Assembly (NCBI GenBank): GCA_041736255.1
Contig: JBGSTZ010000023.1
Span: forward strand, 1 to 16,928
From: AVCC01 sp041736255
GTDB taxonomy: Bacteria; Pseudomonadota; Gammaproteobacteria; Burkholderiales; Burkholderiaceae_D
DNA length: 16,928 bases
Reading direction: 5' to 3'
The position numbers and the translations under genes were made by a program. Below, one piece after another: positions 1 to 7,552 of the stretch; positions within the stretch are counted from its first letter, which is position 1, and each line of letters begins with the position of its first letter. A model generated the notes under the pieces. It did no database searches. It saw only the letters and a list, made by a program, of their open reading frames with translations, and had not been told where the DNA came from.

Positions 1-427
1 GCATGGCGGGCGTGCCGGTCTCGGCGGCTTCGCGTTCGAGTTGCACGCGCAGCGCAGGGTCGGCGGCCGGCAGGTCATCGAGTCCATCCATCAGCGCCTT
101 GAAATACATCATGGTGCCGCCAACCAGCAACGGCAGTTTGCCGCGAGCGTGGATTTCTGCGCTGAGTCGCAGTGCATCCTTGCAGAATTGCGCCGCAGAA
201 TAAGCGTCCAGCGGGTCGATGATGTCGATCAGGTGGTGCGGCGCAGCGGCTAATTCAGCTGCGCTGGGCTTGGCGGTGCCGATATCCATGCCGCGATAGA
301 CCAGGGCGGAATCGACCGAGATGATTTCGGATGGTATACGGCGTGCGATTTCCAGCGCCATCGCGGTTTTGCCGGAGGCAGTCGGGCCCATGATGGCGAC
401 CGCTAATGGTTTCTTTTGTTGTGTCAT
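1..427 (-). CDS. miaA: tRNA dimethylallyltransferase MiaA (N-terminal part, cut by window edge)
   Basis: MiaA transfers a dimethylallyl group from DMAPP to N6 of A37 in tRNAs that read UNN codons. Only the first 142 codons are present; the family is usually about 310-320 residues, so the 3' half lies outside the window. Visible motifs are the P-loop GPTASGKT (residues 14-21), the substrate-binding stretch SVDSALVYRGMDIGTAKP (37-54), HHLIDIIDP (64-72) and LVGGTMMYFKAL (101-112). All are characteristic of MiaA. The ATG at 425-427 overlaps the TAA of the upstream MFS gene by one base (TAATG). An AAGG Shine-Dalgarno lies at 435-438, inside the end of that gene, so translation is probably coupled. 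It is the third gene of a likely mutL-MFS-miaA transcription unit. Confidence 0.95.
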   Translation of the reverse strand, partial: MTQQKKPLAVAIMGPTASGKTAMALEIARRIPSEIISVDSALVYRGMDIGTAKPSAAELAAAPHHLIDIIDPLDAYSAAQFCKDALRLSAEIHARGKLPLLVGGTMMYFKALMDGLDDLPAADPALRVQLEREAAETGTPAM

Positions 428-1644
428 TAGGCGACCTTGATGCTGAGTTTTGGAATCATAAGACGCACTGAAGCAAAGATCAGCACGCCTATTGAACCGG
501 AAATAATCGCTAACGGATACAGCGTGCCGTTGTAGGTGACGCCGACCAAGGTGCTGATCACGAACGCGACCACCATGAAAAGCGCGCCGGCCAGACCGGC
601 AGCGGTCCCGGCCTGCAGTGGAAACGGGGTGACCGAGCCCGATTGCGCCAGCGGCGAATTGATGCCATGCGCCAGCATGGTCAGGAACATGGCCCCGACT
701 ACCACGGCCCAGTGCGCGTATCCGGTCATAACGACAGTCAGAAACAGCACGCCGGCTGCCAGCGCGATTCCGGCCCCGATGCGCAAGGTTTGCACTGGCC
801 CGATCCGTTGCAACAGGTAGCGGCAAACCAGGGTGCCTGCCATATAACCGGAAATGCTAAAAGCATAGCAATAGCCGAACCATACTGTCGGCACCTGCAG
901 CACGTTAATCAGGATCAGGGAGGAACCCGAAATGAACGCGAAAATAGATCCGTAAGACAGTGCGCCAGGCAATGCATATATCCAGAATTCGCGCGCGCCG
1001 AGCACATGTCTGTAGTTGGTCAGCAGGCCGGATAGTTCCAGCGCACGCGAATTCTTGTTGGTATTGGTTTCTGGCAGGCGGAAAAAGACTACTGCGATTA
1101 GCGCAATGGACAAGGTTGCATGCAGGACAAAGGCTGCGCGCCAGCCGAAAGCGACTTGCAAATACGATCCCATGATCGGCCCCAGTAAAGGCGTCAGCGA
1201 TAACCAAGTGCTGGCTTTGGCGATCACGCGCGCGCCGTCTTCTGGCGCATAGGCATCGCGCACGATAGTGCGCCCAATGATGACGGCCGAACTGCAGCCC
1301 AGCGCTTGCAGGAAACGGGCGGCAATCAGCAAATTGATCGTCTGCGCCAGTGCGCACAGCAGGCTGGCGACAGCATATAGTGCCAAGCCGTACAGCAGCA
1401 CCGGGCGCCGGCCGAAACGGTCGGACAGAGGGCCGATCACCAACTGCGCAGCGCCGAAACCGATCACAAATATCGATAAGGTCAATTGCACATTCGCGGC
1501 CGGCGCGTTGAAATAAGTGGCCAGGCCCGGCAGCGATGCCAGGTAGATGTCAGTCGATAGCGGCTGCATCATTAATAATGCAGTGATTAAAACCAGCAAG
1601 GGCGCATTGGCATAGGGAGAGAGAGGGCGGATCGCTGCATGCAT
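427..1644 (-). CDS. MFS multidrug efflux transporter, Bcr/CflA type
   Basis: This is a 405-residue, strongly hydrophobic protein of the major facilitator superfamily with about 12 predicted membrane segments, acting in the inner membrane. Residues 71-81 (GPLSDRFGRRP) match MFS motif A in the loop between TM2 and TM3. The early STDIYLASLP (30-39) is the TD-Y-L-P signature of the Bcr/CflA drug-resistance subfamily. RDAYAPEDGARV (about 129-140) is also typical of that group. The frame stays open upstream to 1770, but that part lies wholly inside mutL and reads as a Cys/Arg/Trp-rich non-membrane sequence. The ATG at 1644, 7 bp after the mutL stop, is therefore preferred, although its Shine-Dalgarno is weak. 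The substrate cannot be told from sequence; drug or proton-antiport efflux is a family-level inference. Confidence 0.88.
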   Translation of the reverse strand: MHAAIRPLSPYANAPLLVLITALLMMQPLSTDIYLASLPGLATYFNAPAANVQLTLSIFVIGFGAAQLVIGPLSDRFGRRPVLLYGLALYAVASLLCALAQTINLLIAARFLQALGCSSAVIIGRTIVRDAYAPEDGARVIAKASTWLSLTPLLGPIMGSYLQVAFGWRAAFVLHATLSIALIAVVFFRLPETNTNKNSRALELSGLLTNYRHVLGAREFWIYALPGALSYGSIFAFISGSSLILINVLQVPTVWFGYCYAFSISGYMAGTLVCRYLLQRIGPVQTLRIGAGIALAAGVLFLTVVMTGYAHWAVVVGAMFLTMLAHGINSPLAQSGSVTPFPLQAGTAAGLAGALFMVVAFVISTLVGVTYNGTLYPLAIISGSIGVLIFASVRLMIPKLSIKVA

Positions 1645-1651
1645 TGGTGGC

Positions 1652-3532
1652 TTATTGTCCGCGTAAAAAGAGTTTGTCGAGGTCGGCCAGCGCCAACTGC
1701 ACCCAAGTCGGGCGGCCGTGGTTGCACTGGTCTGCCCGTTCAGTGGCTTCCATCTGGCGCAGCAATGCATTCATTTCCGGCACGGTTAATGATCGGTTGG
1801 CGCGCACTGCGGTATGGCAAGCCAGCGTGCCGAGCAGCGCATTGCGGCGCTCGATCAGCACCCGCGAGCCGCCGAATTCGCGGATGTCGCGCAGCACATC
1901 GCGCGCCAGTGTTTGCGCATCGGCGTTTTTCAGCAACGCCGGCACCGCGCGCACTGCCAGCGTGGTAGGCGATACCGCGCTGATATCGAAGCCGAGCGAT
2001 TCCAGGATAGTGCGGCTTTCTTCGGCGGTGCCGACTTCCACTGCATCGGCGTAAAAGGTGACGGGGATCAGCAGCGCCTGCACCTGCATCGCATCCGCGT
2101 CCAGCGCGTTTTTGAGTTGCTCGTACAGGATGCGTTCGTGCGCGGCGTGCATGTCCACCAACACTAGCCCTTTGTTGTTTTGGGCCAGGATGAAAACCCC
2201 GTGCAACTGCGCCAGCGCATAGCCGAGCGGATGTTCATGTGCGTCGGCTTCGTCCGGCAAGGGCGGCATTGGTTGCGGGATGGTGGCCGATGGCAACGGT
2301 TCCGGCGCGGCGGCGAACAGCGCGCCGTAACTGGCGGTCGATTGCGCGACACCGAAGCCGGAATTTGGCCGATGAAATTGTGGCGCGGCAGTGTTAGTGC
2401 TTGCGTCAGCATCAGAGCGCAACTGGGCGCCGAAGCTGGTTTGCTGCTGCTCACGCATCCACGGCATGGCGTTTGACGGCGATGCCAGCGGTGCCGGCGC
2501 GGTGCCGAATGCGGTGGCCGAGGTTTGCGCCAGCGCACGTTGCACGACGTGGAACACGAACTGGTGCACGGCGCGGCTATCGCGAAAGCGCACTTCGATC
2601 TTCGATGGATGGACATTCACATCGACCAGCGCCGGATTCAATTCTAGCGCCAGCACGTAGGATGGGAAGCGGTCGCCGTGTAGCACGTCTTGATAAGCGG
2701 CGCGTACTGCGTGCGTGAGCAGTTTGTCGCGCACGAAACGGCCATTGACGTAGAAATATTGTGCGTCGGCGCGGGCCTTGGCGGCAGTCGGCAGGCCGGC
2801 AAAACCGTGCAGACGCAAGCCGGTTGCCGGGTCGCCAGCGGATTCGTCCAGCGCCAGCCGGGCGGTGGCGAAGTTGTCGCCCAAGATATGCGCGCTGCGT
2901 TGCGCCACATCGGCCGCGTTCCAATGGTCGACGGTTTTGCCATTGTGCGATAGCGAAAAAGACACGTCTGGCCGTGCCAGCGCGATGCGGCGCACCACTT
3001 CGGCGCAATGGCCGAATTCGGTCTGATCAGTCTTCAGAAATTTGCGCCGGGCCGGCGTATTGAAATACAAGTCTTGCACATCAATAGTCGTGCCGGGCGC
3101 ACCCGAAGCGGGCGCTGTGCTGCCGGCCGATGTGCCGGAAATTTCCCAGGCGTGGGCGGCATCCAAGGTGCGCGAAGTCAGCGTCAGTTGCGCTACCGAA
3201 GCGATCGACGCCAGCGCTTCGCCCCGAAAGCCCAGCGTGGCTACGTTTTCCAGATCGTGCAGCGAGGTAATTTTGGAAGTCGCATGACGCGCCAGCGCCA
3301 GCGGCATTTGCTCCGGTGCAATGCCGCGTCCATTGTCAGTGATGGCGATGCGCTTGACGCCGCCTTGCTCCAGCCGCACGGTGATGTGCGTGGCGCCGGC
3401 GTCGAGGGCGTTTTCAAGCAACTCTTTTACTACGGCGGACGGTCGTTCCACTACTTCGCCGGCAGCGATTTGGGAGATCAATTGGTCGGATAATGCCTGG
3501 ATTGGGCGATGTGGGTCAAGAGGAGCATTCAT
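1652..3532 (-). CDS. mutL: DNA mismatch repair protein MutL, endonuclease-motif type
   Basis: MutL links mismatch recognition by MutS to strand removal. The 626 residues show a GHKL ATPase domain, with the catalytic Glu in ELLENALDAG (37-46), DNGRGI (66-71) and GFRGEAL (101-107). A variable Ala/Pro/Gln-rich linker spans about 335-430, followed by the C-terminal dimerisation domain. That domain keeps the metal-binding nuclease motif DMHA-x2-E-x4-E (D460, H462, E466, E471), ACHTAVRA (571-578) and CNHGRP (603-608). E. coli MutL, which relies on MutH, lacks these. The start ATG at 3532 gives the usual MutL N-terminus. No Shine-Dalgarno precedes it, and a perfect TATAAT lies only 7 bp upstream. 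It is the first gene of the probable mutL-MFS-miaA unit and is divergent from dedA. Confidence 0.97.
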   Translation of the reverse strand: MNAPLDPHRPIQALSDQLISQIAAGEVVERPSAVVKELLENALDAGATHITVRLEQGGVKRIAITDNGRGIAPEQMPLALARHATSKITSLHDLENVATLGFRGEALASIASVAQLTLTSRTLDAAHAWEISGTSAGSTAPASGAPGTTIDVQDLYFNTPARRKFLKTDQTEFGHCAEVVRRIALARPDVSFSLSHNGKTVDHWNAADVAQRSAHILGDNFATARLALDESAGDPATGLRLHGFAGLPTAAKARADAQYFYVNGRFVRDKLLTHAVRAAYQDVLHGDRFPSYVLALELNPALVDVNVHPSKIEVRFRDSRAVHQFVFHVVQRALAQTSATAFGTAPAPLASPSNAMPWMREQQQTSFGAQLRSDADASTNTAAPQFHRPNSGFGVAQSTASYGALFAAAPEPLPSATIPQPMPPLPDEADAHEHPLGYALAQLHGVFILAQNNKGLVLVDMHAAHERILYEQLKNALDADAMQVQALLIPVTFYADAVEVGTAEESRTILESLGFDISAVSPTTLAVRAVPALLKNADAQTLARDVLRDIREFGGSRVLIERRNALLGTLACHTAVRANRSLTVPEMNALLRQMEATERADQCNHGRPTWVQLALADLDKLFLRGQ

Positions 3533-3539
3533 TGGTCAG

Positions 3540-3545
3540 ATTATA
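3540..3545 (-). promoter_or_regulatory. Candidate -10 element for mutL
   Basis: On the minus strand this reads TATAAT, a perfect sigma70 -10 hexamer. Only 7 bases separate it from the mutL ATG at 3532, so transcription would begin at or one base before the start codon. No good TTGACA-like hexamer lies 16-18 bp upstream, which weakens the call. Confidence 0.4.
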
Positions 3546-3556
3546 GCTGGGTGTGC

Positions 3557-3565
3557 TGGTATCAT
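3557..3565 (+). promoter_or_regulatory. Candidate extended -10 promoter for dedA
   Basis: TGGTATCAT fits the extended -10 form TGn-TATAAT with one mismatch. It would start transcription near 3572, giving a leader of about 36 nt that contains the dedA Shine-Dalgarno. No clear -35 is seen, as is usual for extended -10 promoters. It lies back to back with the mutL -10 in the 75-bp divergent gap. Confidence 0.35.
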
Positions 3566-3607
3566 TCTGCAGCCCCAATCGAGGGGTTAGTTATCCTTAG
3601 GAGAAGT

Positions 3608-4282
3608 ATGGAATTCATGCAATTTTTCGACATGATCTTGCATGTCGACAAGACGCTCGGTCATTTGCTGGAAAACTATGGCACCTGGGTGTATGCGGTG
3701 CTGTTCATGATTGTATTTGCTGAAACCGGTCTGGTGGTATTTCCGTTTTTGCCAGGCGACACGCTGCTGTTCATTGGCGGCGCTTTCTGCGCTACCGGCG
3801 CGATGGATGTCTGGCTGTTGGTCAGCATATTGCTGGTCGCAGCGGTGGGCGGCAATACGCTCAATTACTGGATCGGCTCCAAGATTGGACAGAAAGTATT
3901 CACGCACGATTACAAGTGGATCGACAAGAAAGCATTGCACAGGACGCACGTTTTTTTTGAAAAACACGGCGGCAAGACCATCATCCTGTGCCGTTTCGTG
4001 CCGATTGTGCGTACCTTCGCACCATTTGTGGCCGGTGTGTCGAAGATGACATTCAGTAAATTTCAGCTATTTAATGTGACTGGCGCGCTGCTGTGGGTGG
4101 GCGGATTGGTTGCCGCCGGCTATTTTTTCGGCAATATCCCTATCATTCGAGATCACCTGAACACCATCGTGCTGATCGGTGTAGGCGCTGCAGTGGTGCC
4201 GTTGATGCTGGGTGGGTTGTGGAAGTTTTATCGAAAAGTAACGGGTAAGTCAGCGGATGGCGTGAATCCAGTCAAAAAATAG
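3608..4282 (+). CDS. DedA-family (VTT domain) inner-membrane protein
   Basis: This is a 224-residue DedA/SNARE-associated (VTT) membrane protein. Members help maintain proton motive force and envelope integrity, and several act as lipid carrier flippases; the exact substrate here is unknown. It has the FAETGLVVFPFLPGDT block (about 37-52) and the RFVPIVRTFAPFVAG block (about 129-143). The acidic and arginine positions E39, D51, R129 and R135 correspond to residues reported as essential in the E. coli DedA proteins YqjA and YghB. Hydrophobic segments lie near 22-42, 65-85, 155-172 and 185-205. The ATG at 3608 is chosen because AGGAG lies at 3599-3603, 4 bp ahead. The frame is open further upstream, but that part has no family similarity and crosses the divergent promoter region. 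Confidence 0.93.
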   Translation: MEFMQFFDMILHVDKTLGHLLENYGTWVYAVLFMIVFAETGLVVFPFLPGDTLLFIGGAFCATGAMDVWLLVSILLVAAVGGNTLNYWIGSKIGQKVFTHDYKWIDKKALHRTHVFFEKHGGKTIILCRFVPIVRTFAPFVAGVSKMTFSKFQLFNVTGALLWVGGLVAAGYFFGNIPIIRDHLNTIVLIGVGAAVVPLMLGGLWKFYRKVTGKSADGVNPVKK

Positions 4283-4314
4283 TGCACCAAAAAAATTGCG
4301 TATTGTGCGGAGAA

Positions 4315-4342
4315 TTGGTTATTTTTTACGAAACTTTATAAA
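4315..4342 (+). promoter_or_regulatory. Candidate sigma70 promoter for the small ORF at 4392
   Basis: TTGGTT (4315-4320) and TATAAA (4337-4342) are separated by 16 bp. The -10 matches 5 of 6 consensus bases, while the -35 matches only its TTG. The predicted start near 4349 leaves a leader of about 42 nt ending in the AAGGAG Shine-Dalgarno of the small gene. Spacing and placement fit, but the call rests on pattern alone. Confidence 0.35.
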
Positions 4343-4391
4343 CCAGGCCATGTCTGATTTTGCTCACAGTCCTCACTTATAAGGAGTCTTT

Positions 4392-4586
4392 ATGAAAAAC
4401 CCTTTTATGAGCATGTTTCTGAGTGGCGCAAACAGAGTTGCCAATACAGCAAGAGGGCATGCGACCGCCGCAGTGAAGCGGGAAGCGGCAAAAAACACAA
4501 GTCAAATGACCAAAGCCTGGACTGACGCGATGCTGTCGCCTGTTGCTGCGCCACGGAAGAAGAAAAGGGCGCGGAAAACAAAATGA
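4392..4586 (+). CDS. Small basic hypothetical protein (64 aa)
   Basis: I do not recognise this protein family. The start is well supported: AAGGAG at 4381-4386 sits 5 bp before the ATG, one of the strongest ribosome binding sites in the window, and a plausible promoter lies upstream. The 64 residues begin with a short hydrophobic stretch (MKNPFMSMFLSGA), continue as an Ala/Thr/Lys-rich segment likely to form an amphipathic helix, and end in a highly basic tail (PRKKKRARKTK). No signal peptide or cysteine is present. The tail suggests contact with nucleic acid or another polyanion, but this is inference. It stands alone between dedA and the repeat-bearing gap and may be a monocistronic, abundantly translated small protein. 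Confidence 0.6.
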   Translation: MKNPFMSMFLSGANRVANTARGHATAAVKREAAKNTSQMTKAWTDAMLSPVAAPRKKKRARKTK

Positions 4587-4678
4587 CATCATTCTTGGGA
4601 TGCCATTATCAGTATGTGTTTGGGGTTTTGTAGATTTTCTTTTCACCATCATGCATTTTTCACGCTGATACAGAAGTC

Positions 4679-4746
4679 GTAGGTGCGAATTCATTCGCAT
4701 TAACTCGCATGAAATCACGAAACATGCGAATAAATTCGCACCAACA
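4679..4746 (+). repeat. REPIN-like palindromic repeat, copy A
   Basis: Two arms, 4682-4700 and 4724-4742, are inverted copies matching at 18 of 19 positions around a 23-nt spacer. Each arm is itself a small palindrome (TGCGAAT-nn-ATTCGCA). The left end carries GTAG just before the palindrome, the tetranucleotide head typical of REP units mobilised by RAYT transposases. TCGCATG (4705-4711) also pairs with CATGCGA (4723-4729). A second copy in the same orientation lies at 10655-10723, identical at 56 of 67 aligned positions plus one 1-nt gap. No RAYT gene is present in the window. Confidence 0.8.
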
Positions 4747-4792
4747 AGAAAATTCCATTCCAATATGTGGGGGTATAGCCAAAAACATGCCA

Positions 4793-4818
4793 ATTACCGA
4801 ATATAGGTATGCGGTAAT
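4793..4818 (-). terminator. Possible weak terminator hairpin after copA
   Basis: ATTACCG (4793-4799) and CGGTAAT (4812-4818) form a 7-bp stem with a 12-nt loop, 54 bp downstream of the copA stop. On the minus strand a run of five T follows, but only about 7 nt after the stem. The stem is short and the T-run is displaced, so the call is tentative. Confidence 0.25.
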
Positions 4819-4872
4819 AAAAAATACATGATTCAGTATGTTATCCCGTAAGAATCTGTCTGCAAAACCCGT

Positions 4873-7506
4873 TCACAGCGTCGTCTTGCGCAACCGTAGC
4901 GCGTTGGCGATCACCGATACCGAGCTGAAGCTCATTGCGGCGCTGGCGATCATCGGGCTGAGCACGAGTCCGAACCACGGAAACAGCGCTCCGGCGGCAA
5001 TCGGCACGCCGACAAAGTTGTAGATGAAAGCGAAGAACAGGTTTTGCCGGATGTTCTTCATGGTGTGCTGACTCAATAATCGGGCCTTGGCGATGCCGCG
5101 CAAGTCACCCTTGACCAGCACCACATGCGCGCTGTTCATCGCGACATCGGTTCCGGTGCCCATCGCGATGCCGACATCGGCCAGCGCCAACGCCGGTGCA
5201 TCGTTGACGCCGTCGCCGGCCATGGCGACGATGCGGCCTTGCTTTTTCAATTCTTCAATCAGCTTGAATTTATCTTGCGGCAATACTTCCGCCTTGACTT
5301 CATCCAGTCCAAGCTGGCGGCCAACCGCCTGTGCGGTGGCAGCGTTGTCGCCGGTCAGCATGATGATGCGCAAGCCCGAGGCGCGCAGCAAATGCAGTGC
5401 TTCTGCAGTGCTGGCCTTGATCGGGTCGGCCACGCTAATCAGGCCGGCAAGTTTGTTTGCGCTGGCAATGAACATCACGGTTTGACCTTCTGCACCTAAG
5501 GCCTGCGCTTTATCGCGCAGCGGGCCGGTATCAATTCCTGTGTCGTCCATCAGGCGCTGATTGCCGAGCGAAATCAGCGCGTCATTGACGTGGCCTTGCA
5601 CGCCTTTGCCGGTGACGGAATCGAACTGCTCGACTTCTGGCAGCGACGTGTTCTGCTCCTGTGCATAGTCGACAATTGCTTGCGCCAGAGGATGTTCGCT
5701 GCGTTTTTCCAGCGCGCCAGCCAGTGCCAGCACGTCGGCCTGGTTGAAACCGTCGGCAGCGATCACGTTTTGCACTTTCGGCTTGCCTTCGGTCAGAGTG
5801 CCGGTTTTATCGACCACCAGCGTGTCGACTTTTTCCAGCCGTTCCAGCGCTTCCGCATTCTTGATCAGGATGCCTTCACCGGCGCCGCGACCGATGCCGA
5901 CCATGATCGAAATCGGCGTCGCCAGCCCGAGCGCACAAGGGCAGGCAATGATCAGCACCGATACCGCAGCGACCAGTCCGTACGCCATTGCCGGCGCCGG
6001 GCCGAGCCAAGTCCACAACAAAAAGCTGAGTACCGACGAGGCCATCACCGCTGGCACGAACCAGCCGGAAACCCGGTCGGCCAGTTTCTGGATCGGTGCG
6101 CGCGAGCGGCTGGCCTGATTCACCATTTGGACGATTTGCGACAGCAGCGTGTCGGCGCCGACTTTCTGCGCCTGCAGCAGGAAAGTGCCGGTTTGATTGA
6201 CGGTGCCGGCGCTGGCCTGGCTGCCGACCGTCTTGGTGACCGCCATCGGTTCGCCGGTGATCATCGATTCATCGACATTCGAGCGACCGTCAGTCACCGT
6301 GCCATCGACCGGCACTTTGTCGCCCGGCTTGACGCGCAGGATGTCACCGGTCTGGACTTGGTCCAGATGGACTTCTTCCTCGCTGCCATCGGGTTTCACC
6401 CGCAGTGCGGTATTCGGTGCCAGCGCCAGCAGTGCGCGCACCGCGCCATTGGTGCGCGAACGGGCGCGCAACTCCAGCACCTGGCCCAGGAGCACCAGCG
6501 TAATGATGACCGCCGAGGCTTCAAAATACAGCGGCGCCATGCCGTTCATCTTGAACGCTTCTGGTAAGGCTTCTGGAAACAGCAGTGCTATCACGCTAAA
6601 CAGAAACGCGGCCGAAGTGCCTAAGGCAATCAAGCTGAACATGTTCAGATTCCAGCTGCGAAACGAGTCAAACCCGCGCTGGAATAGTGGCCAACCGGCC
6701 CACAATACTACCGGCGTGGCCAGCACCGCCTGCAGCCAGCCGAACGCGTTCATGCCGATCCGGTGTCCGATATTCGCGCCGGGGATCATGTCGCCCATCG
6801 TCATCAGTAGTAATGGCAGCGATAGCGCGGCGCTGATTTTCAGGCGGCGCGTCATGTCGTCGAGTTCGCTGGTGTCCTCTTCCATGCTGGCTTCCATCGG
6901 TTCCAGCGCCATGCCGCATTTGGGGCAAGTCCCGGGGCCGACTTGCTGCACCTCCGGATGCATCGGACAGGTGTAGATCGCATCTGCGGCTGCCGGTGTT
7001 GTTCTCGGTTTGGCCGGTGTCATCGGTTTGGGTGGATGCGCCAGAATCCCCTCTGGGTCGGCCTTGAACTTGGCGACGCAGGAAGTGCTGCAGAAATAAT
7101 AAGTGACGCCGTTGAACGTCGCCGATTTGTCCGGATTGGCCGCAGCCTTCATGCCGCACACCGGGTCGGTGTAGGGTTTGTCGATGGCTGGGGCGGGCAT
7201 TGTCGGTACAAGCGGTCCTGCCGGCACGGTTCCCGTCACCGTAATTTTCAGTAACTTGGCCGGTTTCACATACGCCAGCGGATCGGCGTTGAATTTGGCG
7301 AGACAAGACGTGCTGCAGAAATAGTAGGTCTTGCCCTGATAAATCGCTTTTTTAGCCGGATCGGCGGCTACTGCCATGCCGCAGACCGGATCGGTGTATT
7401 GCTGCTTAGTATTTTGGATTGGGGCAGGTTGTTCGTTGTTTTGCGAATGGCAAGCGCAACCTTGGTGTACCGCCGGGTCTTGCGCGGGATCTTGGCGCTG
7501 ATTCAT
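4873..7506 (-). CDS. copA: Copper-translocating P1B-type ATPase with two YHS domains
   Basis: This 877-residue inner-membrane pump probably exports Cu(I), or possibly Ag(I). Two YHS domains (residues 37-76 and 112-151, each with DPVCGM and FCSTSC) are followed by a heavy-metal-binding domain (178-204, YTCPMHPEV then PGTCPKCGMAL). No HMA domain (GMTCxxC) is seen. The catalytic core holds TGE (417-419), CPC (522-524) in the membrane, DKTGT (566-570, phospho-acceptor D566), SEHP (603-606), TGDN (718-721) and GDGVND (764-769). YN (829-830) and MSFSS (858-862) in the last helices fit the Cu(I)-specific P1B-1 class. The extreme N-terminus adds GCACH (16-20), a possible extra metal ligand set. The ATG at 7506 has AGGA 7 bp upstream. 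No CueR or CsoR gene and no obvious MerR-type operator lies beside it, so its regulation is not visible here. Confidence 0.95.
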   Translation of the reverse strand: MNQRQDPAQDPAVHQGCACHSQNNEQPAPIQNTKQQYTDPVCGMAVAADPAKKAIYQGKTYYFCSTSCLAKFNADPLAYVKPAKLLKITVTGTVPAGPLVPTMPAPAIDKPYTDPVCGMKAAANPDKSATFNGVTYYFCSTSCVAKFKADPEGILAHPPKPMTPAKPRTTPAAADAIYTCPMHPEVQQVGPGTCPKCGMALEPMEASMEEDTSELDDMTRRLKISAALSLPLLLMTMGDMIPGANIGHRIGMNAFGWLQAVLATPVVLWAGWPLFQRGFDSFRSWNLNMFSLIALGTSAAFLFSVIALLFPEALPEAFKMNGMAPLYFEASAVIITLVLLGQVLELRARSRTNGAVRALLALAPNTALRVKPDGSEEEVHLDQVQTGDILRVKPGDKVPVDGTVTDGRSNVDESMITGEPMAVTKTVGSQASAGTVNQTGTFLLQAQKVGADTLLSQIVQMVNQASRSRAPIQKLADRVSGWFVPAVMASSVLSFLLWTWLGPAPAMAYGLVAAVSVLIIACPCALGLATPISIMVGIGRGAGEGILIKNAEALERLEKVDTLVVDKTGTLTEGKPKVQNVIAADGFNQADVLALAGALEKRSEHPLAQAIVDYAQEQNTSLPEVEQFDSVTGKGVQGHVNDALISLGNQRLMDDTGIDTGPLRDKAQALGAEGQTVMFIASANKLAGLISVADPIKASTAEALHLLRASGLRIIMLTGDNAATAQAVGRQLGLDEVKAEVLPQDKFKLIEELKKQGRIVAMAGDGVNDAPALALADVGIAMGTGTDVAMNSAHVVLVKGDLRGIAKARLLSQHTMKNIRQNLFFAFIYNFVGVPIAAGALFPWFGLVLSPMIASAAMSFSSVSVIANALRLRKTTL

Positions 7507-7552
7507 TGTTGTTCCTGGTCTTTTTGTGGTGCCGGGTTAGGATTCTGGATCA

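Larger units (their letters stand above)
4587..4872. other. Intergenic stretch between the small ORF and copA
   Basis: No gene is supported in this 286-bp AT-rich gap between convergent genes. It holds the REPIN-like element at 4679-4746 and a weak inverted repeat at 4793-4818. The reverse-strand open frame here lacks a ribosome binding site and crosses the repeat. Confidence 0.7.

Noticed and set aside
1645..1770. N-terminal extension of the MFS frame into mutL
   Set aside because: It lies inside the conserved MutL C-terminus and encodes no membrane or family-like sequence. The ATG at 1644 fits the family length.
4377..4793. A 138-codon minus-strand open frame across the small gene and REPIN copy A
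   Set aside because: It is Cys/Arg-rich, runs through a palindromic repeat and has no ribosome binding site. The opposite small ORF has a strong one.
5590..6567. A 325-codon open frame on the plus strand opposite copA
   Set aside because: It is antisense to conserved CopA domains, has Arg/His/Gln-rich composition typical of a shadow frame, and has no ribosome binding site.
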